DNA from: an uncultured Microbacterium sp.
Lineage (GTDB): Bacteria > Actinomycetota > Actinomycetes > Actinomycetales > Microbacteriaceae
NCBI RefSeq assembly: GCF_947632095.1
Contig: NZ_CANROA010000005.1
Location: forward strand, 1 to 64,000
Length of the DNA: 64,000 nt
Reading direction: 5' to 3'
Below, piece by piece: positions 16,733 to 25,891 of this stretch. A program made the position numbers and the translations under genes. The notes beneath the pieces are model-generated. The model was not told the DNA's origin and ran no database searches. It saw only the letters and a program-made list of their open reading frames with translations. The first letter of the stretch is position 1. The number at the start of each line of letters is the position of its first letter.

Positions 16733-18766
16733 TTATGGGCGGTCGGTGGCCGCCTGTTCGAACTGCGACTGGTAGAGCCGCCAGTAGGCGCCCCGGGCGG
16801 CGATCAGCTCGTCGTGTGAACCCTTCTCGACGATGTCTCCGTGCTCCATCACGAGGATGAGGTCGGCGTCTCGGATCGTGGAGAGGCGGTGCGCGATGAC
16901 GAAGGACGTGCGCCCTTCGCGCAGCGCCGCCATCGCGTTCTGCAGCAGCAGCTCGGTGCGGGTGTCGACGGCGCTCGTCGCCTCGTCGAGGATGAGGATC
17001 GACGGCTGGGAGACGAAGGCGCGGGCGATCGTGATGAGCTGTCGCTCGCCGGCAGACACGTTCGCCGCGTCTTCTTCGAGGATCGTCTCGTACCCTTCGG
17101 GGAGAGCATGCACGAATCGGTCGACATAGGTGGCCTTCGCCGCCGCCAGGACCTCGTCATCGCTCGCACTCGCGCGGCCGTACCGGATGTTCTCGAGGAT
17201 GGACCCGGCGAACAGCCACGGGTCCTGCAGCACCATTCCGGTTCTCGAGCGCAGATCGTCGCGCGTCGTTTCGGAGATGTCCTGCCCGTCGAGCAGGATC
17301 CGTCCGCCATCGAGCTCGTAGAAGCGCATGATGAGGTTCACCAGCGTGGTCTTGCCGGCACCGGTGGGGCCCACGATCGCCACGGTCTGCCCCGGCTCGA
17401 CGCGGAAGGACAGGTCGGTGATCAGCGGATGATCCGGGTTGTACGAGAATGACACGTTCTCGAACTCGATGACGCCGTCGCCCTCCGGCACAGCCGGCGC
17501 ATCCTCGGCATCCGGCTCCTGCTCATCCGCATCGAGGAAGTCGAAGACCCGCTCGGCCGAGGCCGTTCCGGACTGCACCACCGCGGCCATGCCGCCGAGC
17601 TCCGACAGCGGCTGCGTGAACTGCTGCGAGTACTGGATGAACGCCTGCACATCGCCGAGCCGCAGCTGACCGCTGGCGACCATGAGACCGCCGAGCACGG
17701 CGATGCCCACGTAGGTGAGGCTCCCGACGAACGTCATGGCGGGCATGATGATGCCGGCCAGGAACTGCGCCCGGAAGCTCGACTGGAACAACTCCTCGTT
17801 CTCGATCTGGAACTTCTCCAGCGCGTCCTTCTCGCGGCCGTAGACCTTGACGAGGGCGTGCCCCGAGAAGGCCTCTTCGACCCGGGCGTTGAGGCGTCCG
17901 ACCTTGCGCCACTGCATGCCGAAGGCCTTCTGCGAGCGCGGTCCGATGATCCCGAAGATGACGGCCATGAGCGGCAGCGCGACGAGCGCGACGAGCGCCA
18001 GCTGCCAGGAGATCGAGAACATCATCACGAGCACGCCGATCACCGTCAGCACCGAGGTCAGCGCGCCCGAGAGCGATTGCTGCATCGTCTGAGTGATGTT
18101 GTCGATGTCGTTGGTGACGCGGGATATCAGCTCGCCGCGCTGCACCTTGTCGAAGTACGACAACGGCAGCCGGTTGATCTTCGCCTCGACGTCCTCGCGC
18201 AGGCGCCACATCGTGCGCACCATGATGACGTTGATGACGTAGCCCTGGATCCAGGTCAGCAGCGCGGCGCCGATGTAGATCGACAGCACCGCGATGATGA
18301 TCCAGCGCAGCCGCTCGAAGTCGACACCCGCACCCACCTGGAAGTCGCTGAAGGCCGCGACCATGTTCGCGAAGTCGTCCTGCCCCTGCGCGCGCAGCAG
18401 GTCGACGACCTGCCCCTGCGGCAGCCCGGCCGGAACGCCGCTGTCGGCGAGGCTCTTCGAGATGAACCCCTCGTAGATGATGTTGGTCGCCTCGCCGAGG
18501 ATCTTGGGGGCGGCGACAGTCAGCACGACGCCGAGCGCTCCGAGGATCGAGACGAAGACGAACCACAGCGCGGACGGCTTGAGGAGCCCGATCATGCGGG
18601 CGAAGCTCTTGCCGAAGTTGTCGGCCTTGCCGGGGGCGACCGCATCGAAATCTCCGGAGGTGAGCCGCGCCTGCTCGGCGAGCTCCGCCTCGTACTGCTC
18701 CTCGGCCGTCAGCTCGAGCGGTGAACCGGTCGTCACGCTCGTGGGAGCCTGTTCGTCGGCGCTCAT
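16733..18766 (-). CDS. ABC exporter half-transporter (ATPase plus permease), subunit 2
   Basis: A 677-residue type IV exporter subunit: a membrane domain of six helices at about 60-380 and an ATPase at about 430-665. Walker A is GPTGAGKTTL, Walker B ILILDEATSA with the catalytic Glu intact. The signature is VSAGERQL instead of LSGGQ. Its start ATG 18766 overlaps the stop of the partner gene by 4 bp (ATGA). With the partner, whose Walker B Glu is an Asp, this gives one normal and one degenerate ATP site, typical of heterodimeric multidrug or lipid exporters. Confidence 0.9.
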   Translation of the reverse strand: MSADEQAPTSVTTGSPLELTAEEQYEAELAEQARLTSGDFDAVAPGKADNFGKSFARMIGLLKPSALWFVFVSILGALGVVLTVAAPKILGEATNIIYEGFISKSLADSGVPAGLPQGQVVDLLRAQGQDDFANMVAAFSDFQVGAGVDFERLRWIIIAVLSIYIGAALLTWIQGYVINVIMVRTMWRLREDVEAKINRLPLSYFDKVQRGELISRVTNDIDNITQTMQQSLSGALTSVLTVIGVLVMMFSISWQLALVALVALPLMAVIFGIIGPRSQKAFGMQWRKVGRLNARVEEAFSGHALVKVYGREKDALEKFQIENEELFQSSFRAQFLAGIIMPAMTFVGSLTYVGIAVLGGLMVASGQLRLGDVQAFIQYSQQFTQPLSELGGMAAVVQSGTASAERVFDFLDADEQEPDAEDAPAVPEGDGVIEFENVSFSYNPDHPLITDLSFRVEPGQTVAIVGPTGAGKTTLVNLIMRFYELDGGRILLDGQDISETTRDDLRSRTGMVLQDPWLFAGSILENIRYGRASASDDEVLAAAKATYVDRFVHALPEGYETILEEDAANVSAGERQLITIARAFVSQPSILILDEATSAVDTRTELLLQNAMAALREGRTSFVIAHRLSTIRDADLILVMEHGDIVEKGSHDELIAARGAYWRLYQSQFEQAATDRP

Positions 18767-20490
18767 GCGTCCACCCCCAGCTGCGATTCGACGATCTCGC
18801 GGTAGGTCTCGTTGGTCGTGAGCAGCTCGCCGTGGCGCCCCATCCCCACCATGGTTCCGCCGTCGAGCACGACGATGCGGTCGGCGTCGATGATCGTCGA
18901 GACCCGCTGCGCGACGACGATCTTGGTCACGTCGGGCAGTTCGCGCCACAGGGCCTGTCTCAGACGCGCGTCGGTGGTCAGGTCGAGGGCGGAGAAGGAG
19001 TCGTCGAAGATGAGGATCCGCGGGCGGTGGACGATGGCCCGCGCGATCGCCAGGCGCTGCCGCTGCCCGCCGGAGACGTTCGTTCCGCCCTGTGCGATGC
19101 GCGAGTCGAGCCCCTCGGGCATCGCCTCGACGAAGTCGCGCCCCTGCGCGATCTCGAGTGCGTGCCAGAGCTCGGCGTCCGTGGCCTCCTCGCGCCCGTA
19201 ACGCAGGTTGGATGCGACGGTTCCGGTGAACAGGAAGGGCCGTTGCGGCACGAGCCCGATGCTCTGCCACAAAGCATCGACATCGGCATCGCCGACCGCG
19301 GTGCCGCCCACGGTCACCGTGCCATCGGTCGCGTCGAACAGTCGAGGGATGAGGGAGATGAGCGTGGTCTTGCCGGCACCGGTCGAGCCGACGATCGCGA
19401 CGGTCTCACCGGGTTCGGCCCGGAACGACACATCGGAGAGCACGGGCGCCTCCGCCCCGGGGTACGTGAAGCCGACCGACTCGAGGGCGATCGCACCGGG
19501 GACGGGGAAATCGACGATGCCGTCGACCGGACGTCGCATCGAGGATTCGGCCTCGAGCACCTCGCCGACGCGCTCGGCAGAGACGGCGGCCCGCGGGATC
19601 ATCATCGCCATGAAGCTCGACATGATCACGCCCATCATGATCTGACCGATGTACTGCATGAAGGCGAACAGCGTGCCCACCTCGACGGCGCCCGCGTTGA
19701 TCTCGATGCCGCCGAACCAGATGACCCCGACAACCGTCACGTTGAGGATGAGCATGAACAGCGGGAACAGCAGCACGAACAGTGAGCCGATCTTGCGGCC
19801 GAGCACCATGAGGACGGTGTTCGCCTCGCGGAAGCGGTTCTCCTCGATGCGCTCGCGCACGAAGGCGCGCACGACCCGCACGCCGGTGAGCTGCTCGCGC
19901 ATGATGCGGTTGATGGCGTCGAGCTGGGCCTGATTCCGTCGGAACAGGGGAACCATCCGGCTGATGATGATGACCGCGACGATGAGGAGGACGGGCACCG
20001 AGACGGCGATCAGCCAACTGAGCCCCACGTCCTGCTGCACCGCCATGATGATGCCGCCGATGGCGAGCAACGGCGCCGTGACGAACATCGTGGCGCCCAT
20101 CATCGCGAGCATCTGCACCTGCTGCACGTCGTTCGTGTTGCGGGTGATGAGCGATCCCGCGCCGAACTGCGAGACCTCCCGCTCGGAGAACCCGCTGACG
20201 CGCGAGAAGACATCGGCGCGGATGTCGCGCCCGGCGGCCATGGCCGCCCGCGCCGCGAAATAGGTCGCCACGATCGAGCAGATGATCTGTCCGAGGGAGA
20301 CGACGAGCATGAACGACCCGGTGCGCCAGATGTAGCCCGTGTCTGCCTGCGCGACGCCCCGGTCGATGATGTCGGCGTTCAGACGCGGCAGGTAGAGCGT
20401 CGCCAGGGCACTGGCGAACTGGAAGACGATGACACCGAGCAGGAGCCACCGGTACTTCGACAGATACCGGACGAGGATCTTTCCGAGCAT
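18763..20490 (-). CDS. ABC exporter half-transporter (ATPase plus permease), subunit 1
   Basis: A 575-residue exporter subunit with six helices (about 15-310) and an ATPase (about 335-570). Walker A GSTGAGKTTL and signature VSGGQRQRLA are canonical, but Walker B ends ILIFDDSFSA, so the catalytic Glu is replaced by Asp. I chose ATG 20490, where AAGGA stands 8 nt upstream and the first helix follows at a normal distance; an earlier in-frame start near 20541 lacks support. Substrate unknown. Confidence 0.9.
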   Translation of the reverse strand: MLGKILVRYLSKYRWLLLGVIVFQFASALATLYLPRLNADIIDRGVAQADTGYIWRTGSFMLVVSLGQIICSIVATYFAARAAMAAGRDIRADVFSRVSGFSEREVSQFGAGSLITRNTNDVQQVQMLAMMGATMFVTAPLLAIGGIIMAVQQDVGLSWLIAVSVPVLLIVAVIIISRMVPLFRRNQAQLDAINRIMREQLTGVRVVRAFVRERIEENRFREANTVLMVLGRKIGSLFVLLFPLFMLILNVTVVGVIWFGGIEINAGAVEVGTLFAFMQYIGQIMMGVIMSSFMAMMIPRAAVSAERVGEVLEAESSMRRPVDGIVDFPVPGAIALESVGFTYPGAEAPVLSDVSFRAEPGETVAIVGSTGAGKTTLISLIPRLFDATDGTVTVGGTAVGDADVDALWQSIGLVPQRPFLFTGTVASNLRYGREEATDAELWHALEIAQGRDFVEAMPEGLDSRIAQGGTNVSGGQRQRLAIARAIVHRPRILIFDDSFSALDLTTDARLRQALWRELPDVTKIVVAQRVSTIIDADRIVVLDGGTMVGMGRHGELLTTNETYREIVESQLGVDA

Positions 20491-20605
20491 GAGGGCGTCC
20501 TTGTGGGAATGGGCCGCACCGACCACAAGACAGCGTGCCACGTGCCGCCGACATTGAGAACGGTGGTCCGCTCAGGGCGAAACGATCCGCAGGTGAGCGG
20601 CCCTT

Positions 20606-21667
20606 TCAGCTGAAGAGCGCGACGGCCGGCCGGAAGGCCCGGGCCCCCGCCGCGGCATCCGCCCTCAGCCCCGCGATCGTCGCCGGCTGCCAGCGCGGCG
20701 ACCGATCCTTGTCGACCAGCTGAGCGCGGATGCCCTCGACGAGATCGGGGTGGTTCTCGACGAACCACATGACCCGCCGATACTCCCCGATCAGCGCATC
20801 GCGCAGATCTCCGGTGCGCGCTTCGCGCACCGCCTCGAGGGTGACGGCGAGTCCCGTCGGCGACAACTCGGCGAGGGTCGCGGCAGCGGCGGATGCCGCG
20901 ACCTCGGGCCGCGAGGACAGACGACGCATGATGCTCTGCACGTCATCCGCGGAGAACACCTCGTCGATCCAGCGCCGGTCCTCGACGAGCCCGGACTGCT
21001 CCGGCGTCTCGTCGAACAGCAGAACGAGCTCGGAGGGGCTCGTCGGGTCGGCGCGCTTGCCGAGGGCCTCGCGCAGTTCATCGAGGTGGCGCGAGGGAAC
21101 GAAGTGATCCGCGAAACCGGCGTAGACGGCATCCGCCCCGCTCATGACCCCGCCCGTCAGGCCCAGGTACTCGCCGAGCCGACCCGGTGCACGGCCCAGC
21201 AGATACGTGCCGCCGACGTCGGGGGTGAAGCCGATGCGCGTCTCGGGCATCGCCAGACGACTCCGCTCGGTCACGATGCGGATCGCCGCATGCCCGGCGA
21301 GGCCGATCCCCCCGCCCATCGTCACGCCGTCGGCGATCGCGACGACGGGCTTCGGGTACTCGGCAATCGCCAGGTTCAGCGCGTACTCGGCACGGAAGAA
21401 CTCGGTGGTGCGCTCCGGGTGCCCGGACCGGATCTGATCGTGAAGAGCACGGACATCGCCGCCGGCGCAGAGGCCTCGGTCACCGGCCCCATCGATGAGC
21501 ACGATGTCGATGTCGGCGTCGTCGCGCCAGGCGTCCAGCGCCGCGGACAGGCCGCGGATCATGCCGATGTCGAGGGCGTTAATCGCCTGCGGCCGGTTGA
21601 GGGTGAGACGTCCGAGGGAGCCCTCGGTGCGAACCAGAATGGTGGATGCCGCGTCGATGTCAGTCAC
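20606..21667 (-). CDS. 3-hydroxyisobutyryl-CoA hydrolase (enoyl-CoA hydratase family)
   Basis: A 353-residue crotonase-fold protein. Length (about 350) and motifs fit 3-hydroxyisobutyryl-CoA hydrolase of valine breakdown: AGGDVRALHDQ (oxyanion hole, near 70), GVTMGGGIGLAGHA (near 117) and AMPETRIGFTPDVGG with the catalytic Glu. It would release 3-hydroxyisobutyrate from its CoA ester. Start is uncertain between GTG 21667 and GTG 21676; neither has a strong ribosome site. No other valine-degradation gene is adjacent. Confidence 0.87.
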   Translation of the reverse strand: MTDIDAASTILVRTEGSLGRLTLNRPQAINALDIGMIRGLSAALDAWRDDADIDIVLIDGAGDRGLCAGGDVRALHDQIRSGHPERTTEFFRAEYALNLAIAEYPKPVVAIADGVTMGGGIGLAGHAAIRIVTERSRLAMPETRIGFTPDVGGTYLLGRAPGRLGEYLGLTGGVMSGADAVYAGFADHFVPSRHLDELREALGKRADPTSPSELVLLFDETPEQSGLVEDRRWIDEVFSADDVQSIMRRLSSRPEVAASAAAATLAELSPTGLAVTLEAVREARTGDLRDALIGEYRRVMWFVENHPDLVEGIRAQLVDKDRSPRWQPATIAGLRADAAAGARAFRPAVALFS

Positions 21668-21775
21668 GTCTGCCACGTTACCGCGGCACGAAGTGCTTGC
21701 CCCGCGCTCGTCAAAGGCGCGATTCTGCGGAATCTCCGGCAGGATAGAGAGCACCCACACGCAGGAAGGCCCCGG

Positions 21776-23959
21776 ATGCCCCACGGACAGCTGATCGAGT
21801 TCGCCCACGTGACCAAGCGCTTCGGCGCGGTTGCGGCCGTCTCGGACTTCTCCGCCCGTGTCAACCCCGGCGTCGTGACCGGGTTCCTCGGTCCGAACGG
21901 TGCGGGCAAGACGACGACGCTTCGCATGCTCCTGGGACTGGAGCGTCCGACGAGCGGCACCGCCTCGATCGGCGGCACCCGCGTATCGGATCTGCGCAAC
22001 CCCGGTCGTGTGATCGGCGCCATGCTCGAAGACCCGGGCTTCCGTCCGCGCCGCACCGTCGAGCGCCACCTCACTGCGGCGGCCAAGGCGAACGGTGTTC
22101 CGGTCCGCCGCGTCTCCGAGCTCATCTCGTTCGTGGGTCTCGGCTCCGATGCCGACACCCGCATCGCAGCCCTGTCGCTGGGCATGCGCCAGCGTCTGAG
22201 CGCGGCGACCGCGCTTCTGGGCGACCCGGGCGTCCTCGTTCTCGACGAGCCGGCGAACGGCCTCGATCCCGAGGGCATCCGCTGGATGCGCACCCTGATC
22301 CGCGGCCTCGCCGACGAGGGGCGCACGGTGCTCGTTTCCTCGCACGTGCTGTCCGAGGTCGAGCAGATCGCCGATGAGATCCTCGTGATCGCGCAGGGGC
22401 GGCTGAAGTTCGCCGGTTCGATGGAGGACCTCGCCGACCCGCGCACGGGTCCGGTCGTCGTCGATGCCAACGATCGCCGGGGGCTCTCGCGCATCCTGCG
22501 CGGCGCCGGGTACCAGCTCGAAGTCCTCCGCTCCGGACTGACGGTGCGCGGAGGCGATGCGGAGTCCATCGGCAACCTCGCCGCCCACGCCGGCATCGCC
22601 CTGTCGACCCTGCAGCAGCGCGGACCGACGCTGGAGGACGTCTTCCTCGACCTCGTCCACGACCGCTACGTGCGTCCGACGGCGGCGCCTGCGACCGCAG
22701 CCGTGCCGATCATCGCCGAACACGACGACCCCGTCGCGCTCTCCGAGCAGAACGTCGCGGCCCCACGGCCCGCTTTCCCGGTTCAGGATGCTCCGACGCC
22801 TGGCCCCGTTGAGGAAGAGGCCACCGTTCTCGCTCCCGTCGAGGACATCGTCGAAGAACCCGTCGCTCCCGCCGTCGAGGAACCCGTCGCTCCCGCCGTC
22901 GATAAGCCCGTGGCGCCCGTCGCCACGGAGACGACTGCTCCGGTCCCGGCCACGGCCGAAGAGACCGTCGAAGAGGCGTCGCCCGCCGACCAGGAGCCGA
23001 CCGAGCGTGACGCGACGGAGGCATCCGCGGCCGCTGAGCTCTTCGCATCGACGCCCATCGCCGCGGCCCTCGTCGAGGAGCGCCCGCTTCCGGGCCTGGC
23101 CGGCCTCGCCGCCATGGCCAGCGTCTTCAACGCCACGCCGGTCGCAGAGAACGCCGAGCTCCCCGTCGCGGATGCGGAGTCCGAGACGGAGCCTGCTCCT
23201 ACCGCTGAGGAGAGCACGCAGCCCGTGGAGGCTGAGACCGCGTCCACCGTCGAAGAGGCCGCCGGTGACACGGCTGTTTCCGACGAGTCGTCCGCCGAGG
23301 CGGAGCCGGCCGCTGCTGAGCCCACCGCCGCGGATGAGGGCGTCCCCGCAGAGGACACCGTCGTAGCGGATGCCCCCGCGGTCTCCGCAGTCGAGGCCCC
23401 CGCCCCCGACGCTTCGGTCACGGAGCCGTCGGCGGACGAGACCTCCGCTCCCGCCCCGGTGGAGCAGGACGCACCCGCCGAGGCGACCGTGCCCGGCACG
23501 GAGAGCAACGAGGTTCCGGCGGGAGCCGAAGCCGCTGCCGAAGAAGCGCCCGCAGGCGCCGATGCGGCACCCGTGGCAGCGCCCGCCGGTCCGCTGATCG
23601 ACGCCCCGGTCCTCGGTGAGTTCCCCTCGTTCGCACCGGTGCCCACCTTCGACGAGCAGTTCCGCACCGCCGAGACGCCCGCCGAGGCGACGCCTCCGGC
23701 CGAGGCATCCCCTGCACTCTCCGCAGACGACGAGCCGCTCGACGTGGCCGATCTCTTCAGCGTGGTCCCCGATATCGTGACCGCGCCGATCCCCGCGGCA
23801 GACCCTGCTCCTGCGACAACGGAGCCCACCGCCGAGAACGCGCCCGAAAGCCTCACCGACGCCGAGCCGTCAGCCGTCGACGCGTTCTTCAACGCGTTCG
23901 CAGCGGATGCCGACGAGAACGCCGACGGCACGTCTTCCTCGGACGACGAGCAGCGCTGA
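21776..23959 (+). CDS. ABC ATPase with about 410-residue acidic disordered tail
   Basis: A 727-residue protein. Residues 1-305 are a complete ABC ATPase of the DrrA/CcmA type: GPNGAGKTT, LSLGMRQRL and VLVLDEPANGLDPEG. From about 310 to the end the chain is Ala/Glu/Pro/Thr-rich, strongly acidic and without membrane segments, with EEPVAPAV repeats and a hydrophobic motif ADLFSVVPDI at 658-667. No permease gene is adjacent, so its partner is unknown. I chose ATG 21776 (AGGAAGG upstream); the much longer open frame to the left is not coding. Confidence 0.85.
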   Translation: MPHGQLIEFAHVTKRFGAVAAVSDFSARVNPGVVTGFLGPNGAGKTTTLRMLLGLERPTSGTASIGGTRVSDLRNPGRVIGAMLEDPGFRPRRTVERHLTAAAKANGVPVRRVSELISFVGLGSDADTRIAALSLGMRQRLSAATALLGDPGVLVLDEPANGLDPEGIRWMRTLIRGLADEGRTVLVSSHVLSEVEQIADEILVIAQGRLKFAGSMEDLADPRTGPVVVDANDRRGLSRILRGAGYQLEVLRSGLTVRGGDAESIGNLAAHAGIALSTLQQRGPTLEDVFLDLVHDRYVRPTAAPATAAVPIIAEHDDPVALSEQNVAAPRPAFPVQDAPTPGPVEEEATVLAPVEDIVEEPVAPAVEEPVAPAVDKPVAPVATETTAPVPATAEETVEEASPADQEPTERDATEASAAAELFASTPIAAALVEERPLPGLAGLAAMASVFNATPVAENAELPVADAESETEPAPTAEESTQPVEAETASTVEEAAGDTAVSDESSAEAEPAAAEPTAADEGVPAEDTVVADAPAVSAVEAPAPDASVTEPSADETSAPAPVEQDAPAEATVPGTESNEVPAGAEAAAEEAPAGADAAPVAAPAGPLIDAPVLGEFPSFAPVPTFDEQFRTAETPAEATPPAEASPALSADDEPLDVADLFSVVPDIVTAPIPAADPAPATTEPTAENAPESLTDAEPSAVDAFFNAFAADADENADGTSSSDDEQR

Positions 23960-23961
23960 GG

Positions 23962-24411
23962 TCAGGCCGGCCGCGGCCGGATGACGGGCCGCTGACGCCC
24001 GCGAACAACCGGGATCGACCCCGTCTGCGCGATCTCGGCGACATCGACGAGCTCTTCCGAGACGTCCAGGCGCAGGGCCTGGGTCAGAGCGAGCCCGTTC
24101 CGCGTCGTGAAGAGCAGCCGCTGGAACTCCACATCACCCTCGAGATCGATGACGACACTCGGCCAGCGTCGGCGGAGCAGGACGAAATCAGTCGTCGCCG
24201 CGCCCTTCCAGGTGCCGGCCGCGAGCAGGCCGGGCAGGTGGGTTCCGGGCCCGGGCGCACCCCGCAACCACGTCCACGGGTCATCGGTGAGCTGAACCTT
24301 GACAATCGTCTCGCGGACGATGCGCAGGTTCTCGCGACGGAAGCTCGCAGCCCGCTCGACCGGGGAGAGCACAACCTCGAGCTGTGTCTGATCCAGGAGC
24401 AGCGTCACCAT
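23962..24411 (-). CDS. conserved hypothetical protein, 149 aa
   Basis: A 149-residue soluble protein I cannot assign. It has a mixed alpha/beta appearance, a segment ENLRIVRETIVKVQLTDDPW, and a hydrophobic core VVIDLEGDVEFQRLLF. A PH-like or DUF fold is possible but not supported by a motif. CAGACT at 24418-24423 lies 6 nt before ATG 24411, a leaderless-type promoter. It is convergent with the long ABC ATPase gene, 2 bp away, and downstream of a terminator for hemL. Confidence 0.6.
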   Translation of the reverse strand: MVTLLLDQTQLEVVLSPVERAASFRRENLRIVRETIVKVQLTDDPWTWLRGAPGPGTHLPGLLAAGTWKGAATTDFVLLRRRWPSVVIDLEGDVEFQRLLFTTRNGLALTQALRLDVSEELVDVAEIAQTGSIPVVRGRQRPVIRPRPA

Positions 24412-24473
24412 GCTTCCAGTCTGCCAGTCCGCTCCTGCGAACGGACTGCAAGATCCTCACAGGAGGGCAACGA

Positions 24474-24508
24474 TCGGCTGTCGGACGCGCACAGCGCCCG
24501 ACAGCCGA
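24474..24508. terminator. terminator after hemL
   Basis: TCGGCTGTCGG, 13-nt loop, CCGACAGCCGA: an 11-bp perfect stem just beyond the hemL stop (24519). No U-tract. It probably ends the hemQ-C-D-B-L transcript. Confidence 0.55.
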
Positions 24509-24518
24509 GCAGGACGGT

Positions 24519-25844
24519 TCAGTCGCGCGTTGCCGCAGCTGCCGCGCGGGCGGCCGCGGGCAGAGCCGCCTCGATCGCGGCCAACGCCTCGTCGTCGTGC
24601 GCCGCAGTGAGGAACCAGGCCTCGTAGACGCTCGGAGGCAGCACGACGCCCTGCTCGCGCATCGCGTGGAAGAACGGGGCGTAGCGGAACGCCTCCTGCT
24701 CCAACGCCTCGGCGTAGGTGCGCGGCGCTTCGGCGGCGAACACGACGCCGAACAGGCTGCCGGCACGCGGGACGGCGTGCACGACGCCCGCTTCGGTCAG
24801 CGAGGCGTCCAGGGCGTCGGCGATACGGGCTGCCGCAGCATCCACACGGGCGTAGACGGCGGGAGTGGCCAGACGCAGGGTCGCGAGGCCGGCCGCGACC
24901 GACAGCGGGTTTCCCGAGAGGGTGCCTGCCTGGTAAACCGGTCCGATGGGAGCGAGGTGGTCCATGATCTCGGCGCGCCCGCCGAGGGCGGCCAGCGGCA
25001 TGCCCCCGCCGACGACCTTGCCGAAGGTGATGATGTCGGGCAGGTACTCCTCGCCGAGCGAGGCCTGCAAACCCCAGAATCCCGCCGGGTGCACCCGGAA
25101 GCCCGTGAGCACCTCGTCGAGGATCATGAGCGCCCCGTGCGCGTGCGCGGTGTCGGCGATGAAGCGGTTGAAGCCGGCATCCGGCGCCACGACGCCCATG
25201 TTCGCGGCTGCCGCCTCGACGACGACGGCGGCGATGTTCTCACCGTGCTCGGCGAAGACCGCTTCGAGCGCGGCCCGGTCGTTGTAGGGGATCACGAGAG
25301 TCTGAGCGGCGATCGGCGCGGGGACTCCCGCCGAGCCCGGCAGGGCGAGCGTGGCGACGCCGGAGCCCGCCTCGGCCAGCAGCCCGTCGGAGTGTCCGTG
25401 GTAGTGGCCGGCGAACTTCACGAGCAGATCGCGTCCCGTCGCACCGCGGGCCAGACGGATCGCCGTCATGGTCGCCTCGGTTCCCGTCGACACCAGACGC
25501 ACCTTCTCGACCGGCGCGAGGTCTCCCACACGCACGCGCTCGGCGATCGTGCGGGCGAGCTCGACCTCGCCCTCGGTCGGGGCGCCGAAGGAGAGGCCGC
25601 GCGTCGCTGCCTCCTGAACGGCCTCGACGACCTCGGGATGCGTGTGCCCGAGAAGCGCGGGGCCCCACGACGCCACGAGATCGATGTACTCGTTCGCCGA
25701 GGCATCCGTCACGCGCGCACCCTGCGCGGACGCCAGGAACCGCGGCGTGCCGCCGACGGACCCATAGGCGCGCACCGGCGAGTTCACCCCTCCCGGGGTC
25801 ACCTCGCGCGCGGTCTCGAACAGGTCGTCATTGCGGTCGATCAT
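24519..25844 (-). CDS. hemL: glutamate-1-semialdehyde 2,1-aminomutase
   Basis: A 441-residue PLP enzyme that makes 5-aminolevulinate from glutamate 1-semialdehyde, the step after HemA. Characteristic are [12 protein letters not shown] near residue 16, DEVLTGFRV with the PLP-contacting Asp near 243, and [13 protein letters not shown] holding the PLP Lys near 272. I chose ATG 25844, with GGGAGG upstream, rather than an earlier in-frame start 22 codons up. It is last in the run hemQ-hemC-hemD-hemB-hemL, 47 bp after hemB. Confidence 0.95.
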   Translation of the reverse strand: MIDRNDDLFETAREVTPGGVNSPVRAYGSVGGTPRFLASAQGARVTDASANEYIDLVASWGPALLGHTHPEVVEAVQEAATRGLSFGAPTEGEVELARTIAERVRVGDLAPVEKVRLVSTGTEATMTAIRLARGATGRDLLVKFAGHYHGHSDGLLAEAGSGVATLALPGSAGVPAPIAAQTLVIPYNDRAALEAVFAEHGENIAAVVVEAAAANMGVVAPDAGFNRFIADTAHAHGALMILDEVLTGFRVHPAGFWGLQASLGEEYLPDIITFGKVVGGGMPLAALGGRAEIMDHLAPIGPVYQAGTLSGNPLSVAAGLATLRLATPAVYARVDAAAARIADALDASLTEAGVVHAVPRAGSLFGVVFAAEAPRTYAEALEQEAFRYAPFFHAMREQGVVLPPSVYEAWFLTAAHDDEALAAIEAALPAAARAAAAATRD

Positions 25845-25891
25845 GGATGCCTCCCGGACGTGGATGCTGGAGTGGAACTCGTGCGGCTGGA

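Noticed and set aside
20566..20600. Inverted repeat CCGCTCA/TGAGCGG between hydrolase and exporter genes as a terminator
   Set aside because: The stem has only 7 bp with a 20-nt loop, too weak to support.
20750..21775. Open frame running upstream of the ABC ATPase start for over 1 kb
   Set aside because: It is antisense to the 3-hydroxyisobutyryl-CoA hydrolase gene and shows no family similarity; high GC leaves few stops. ATG 21776 with AGGAAGG marks the real start.
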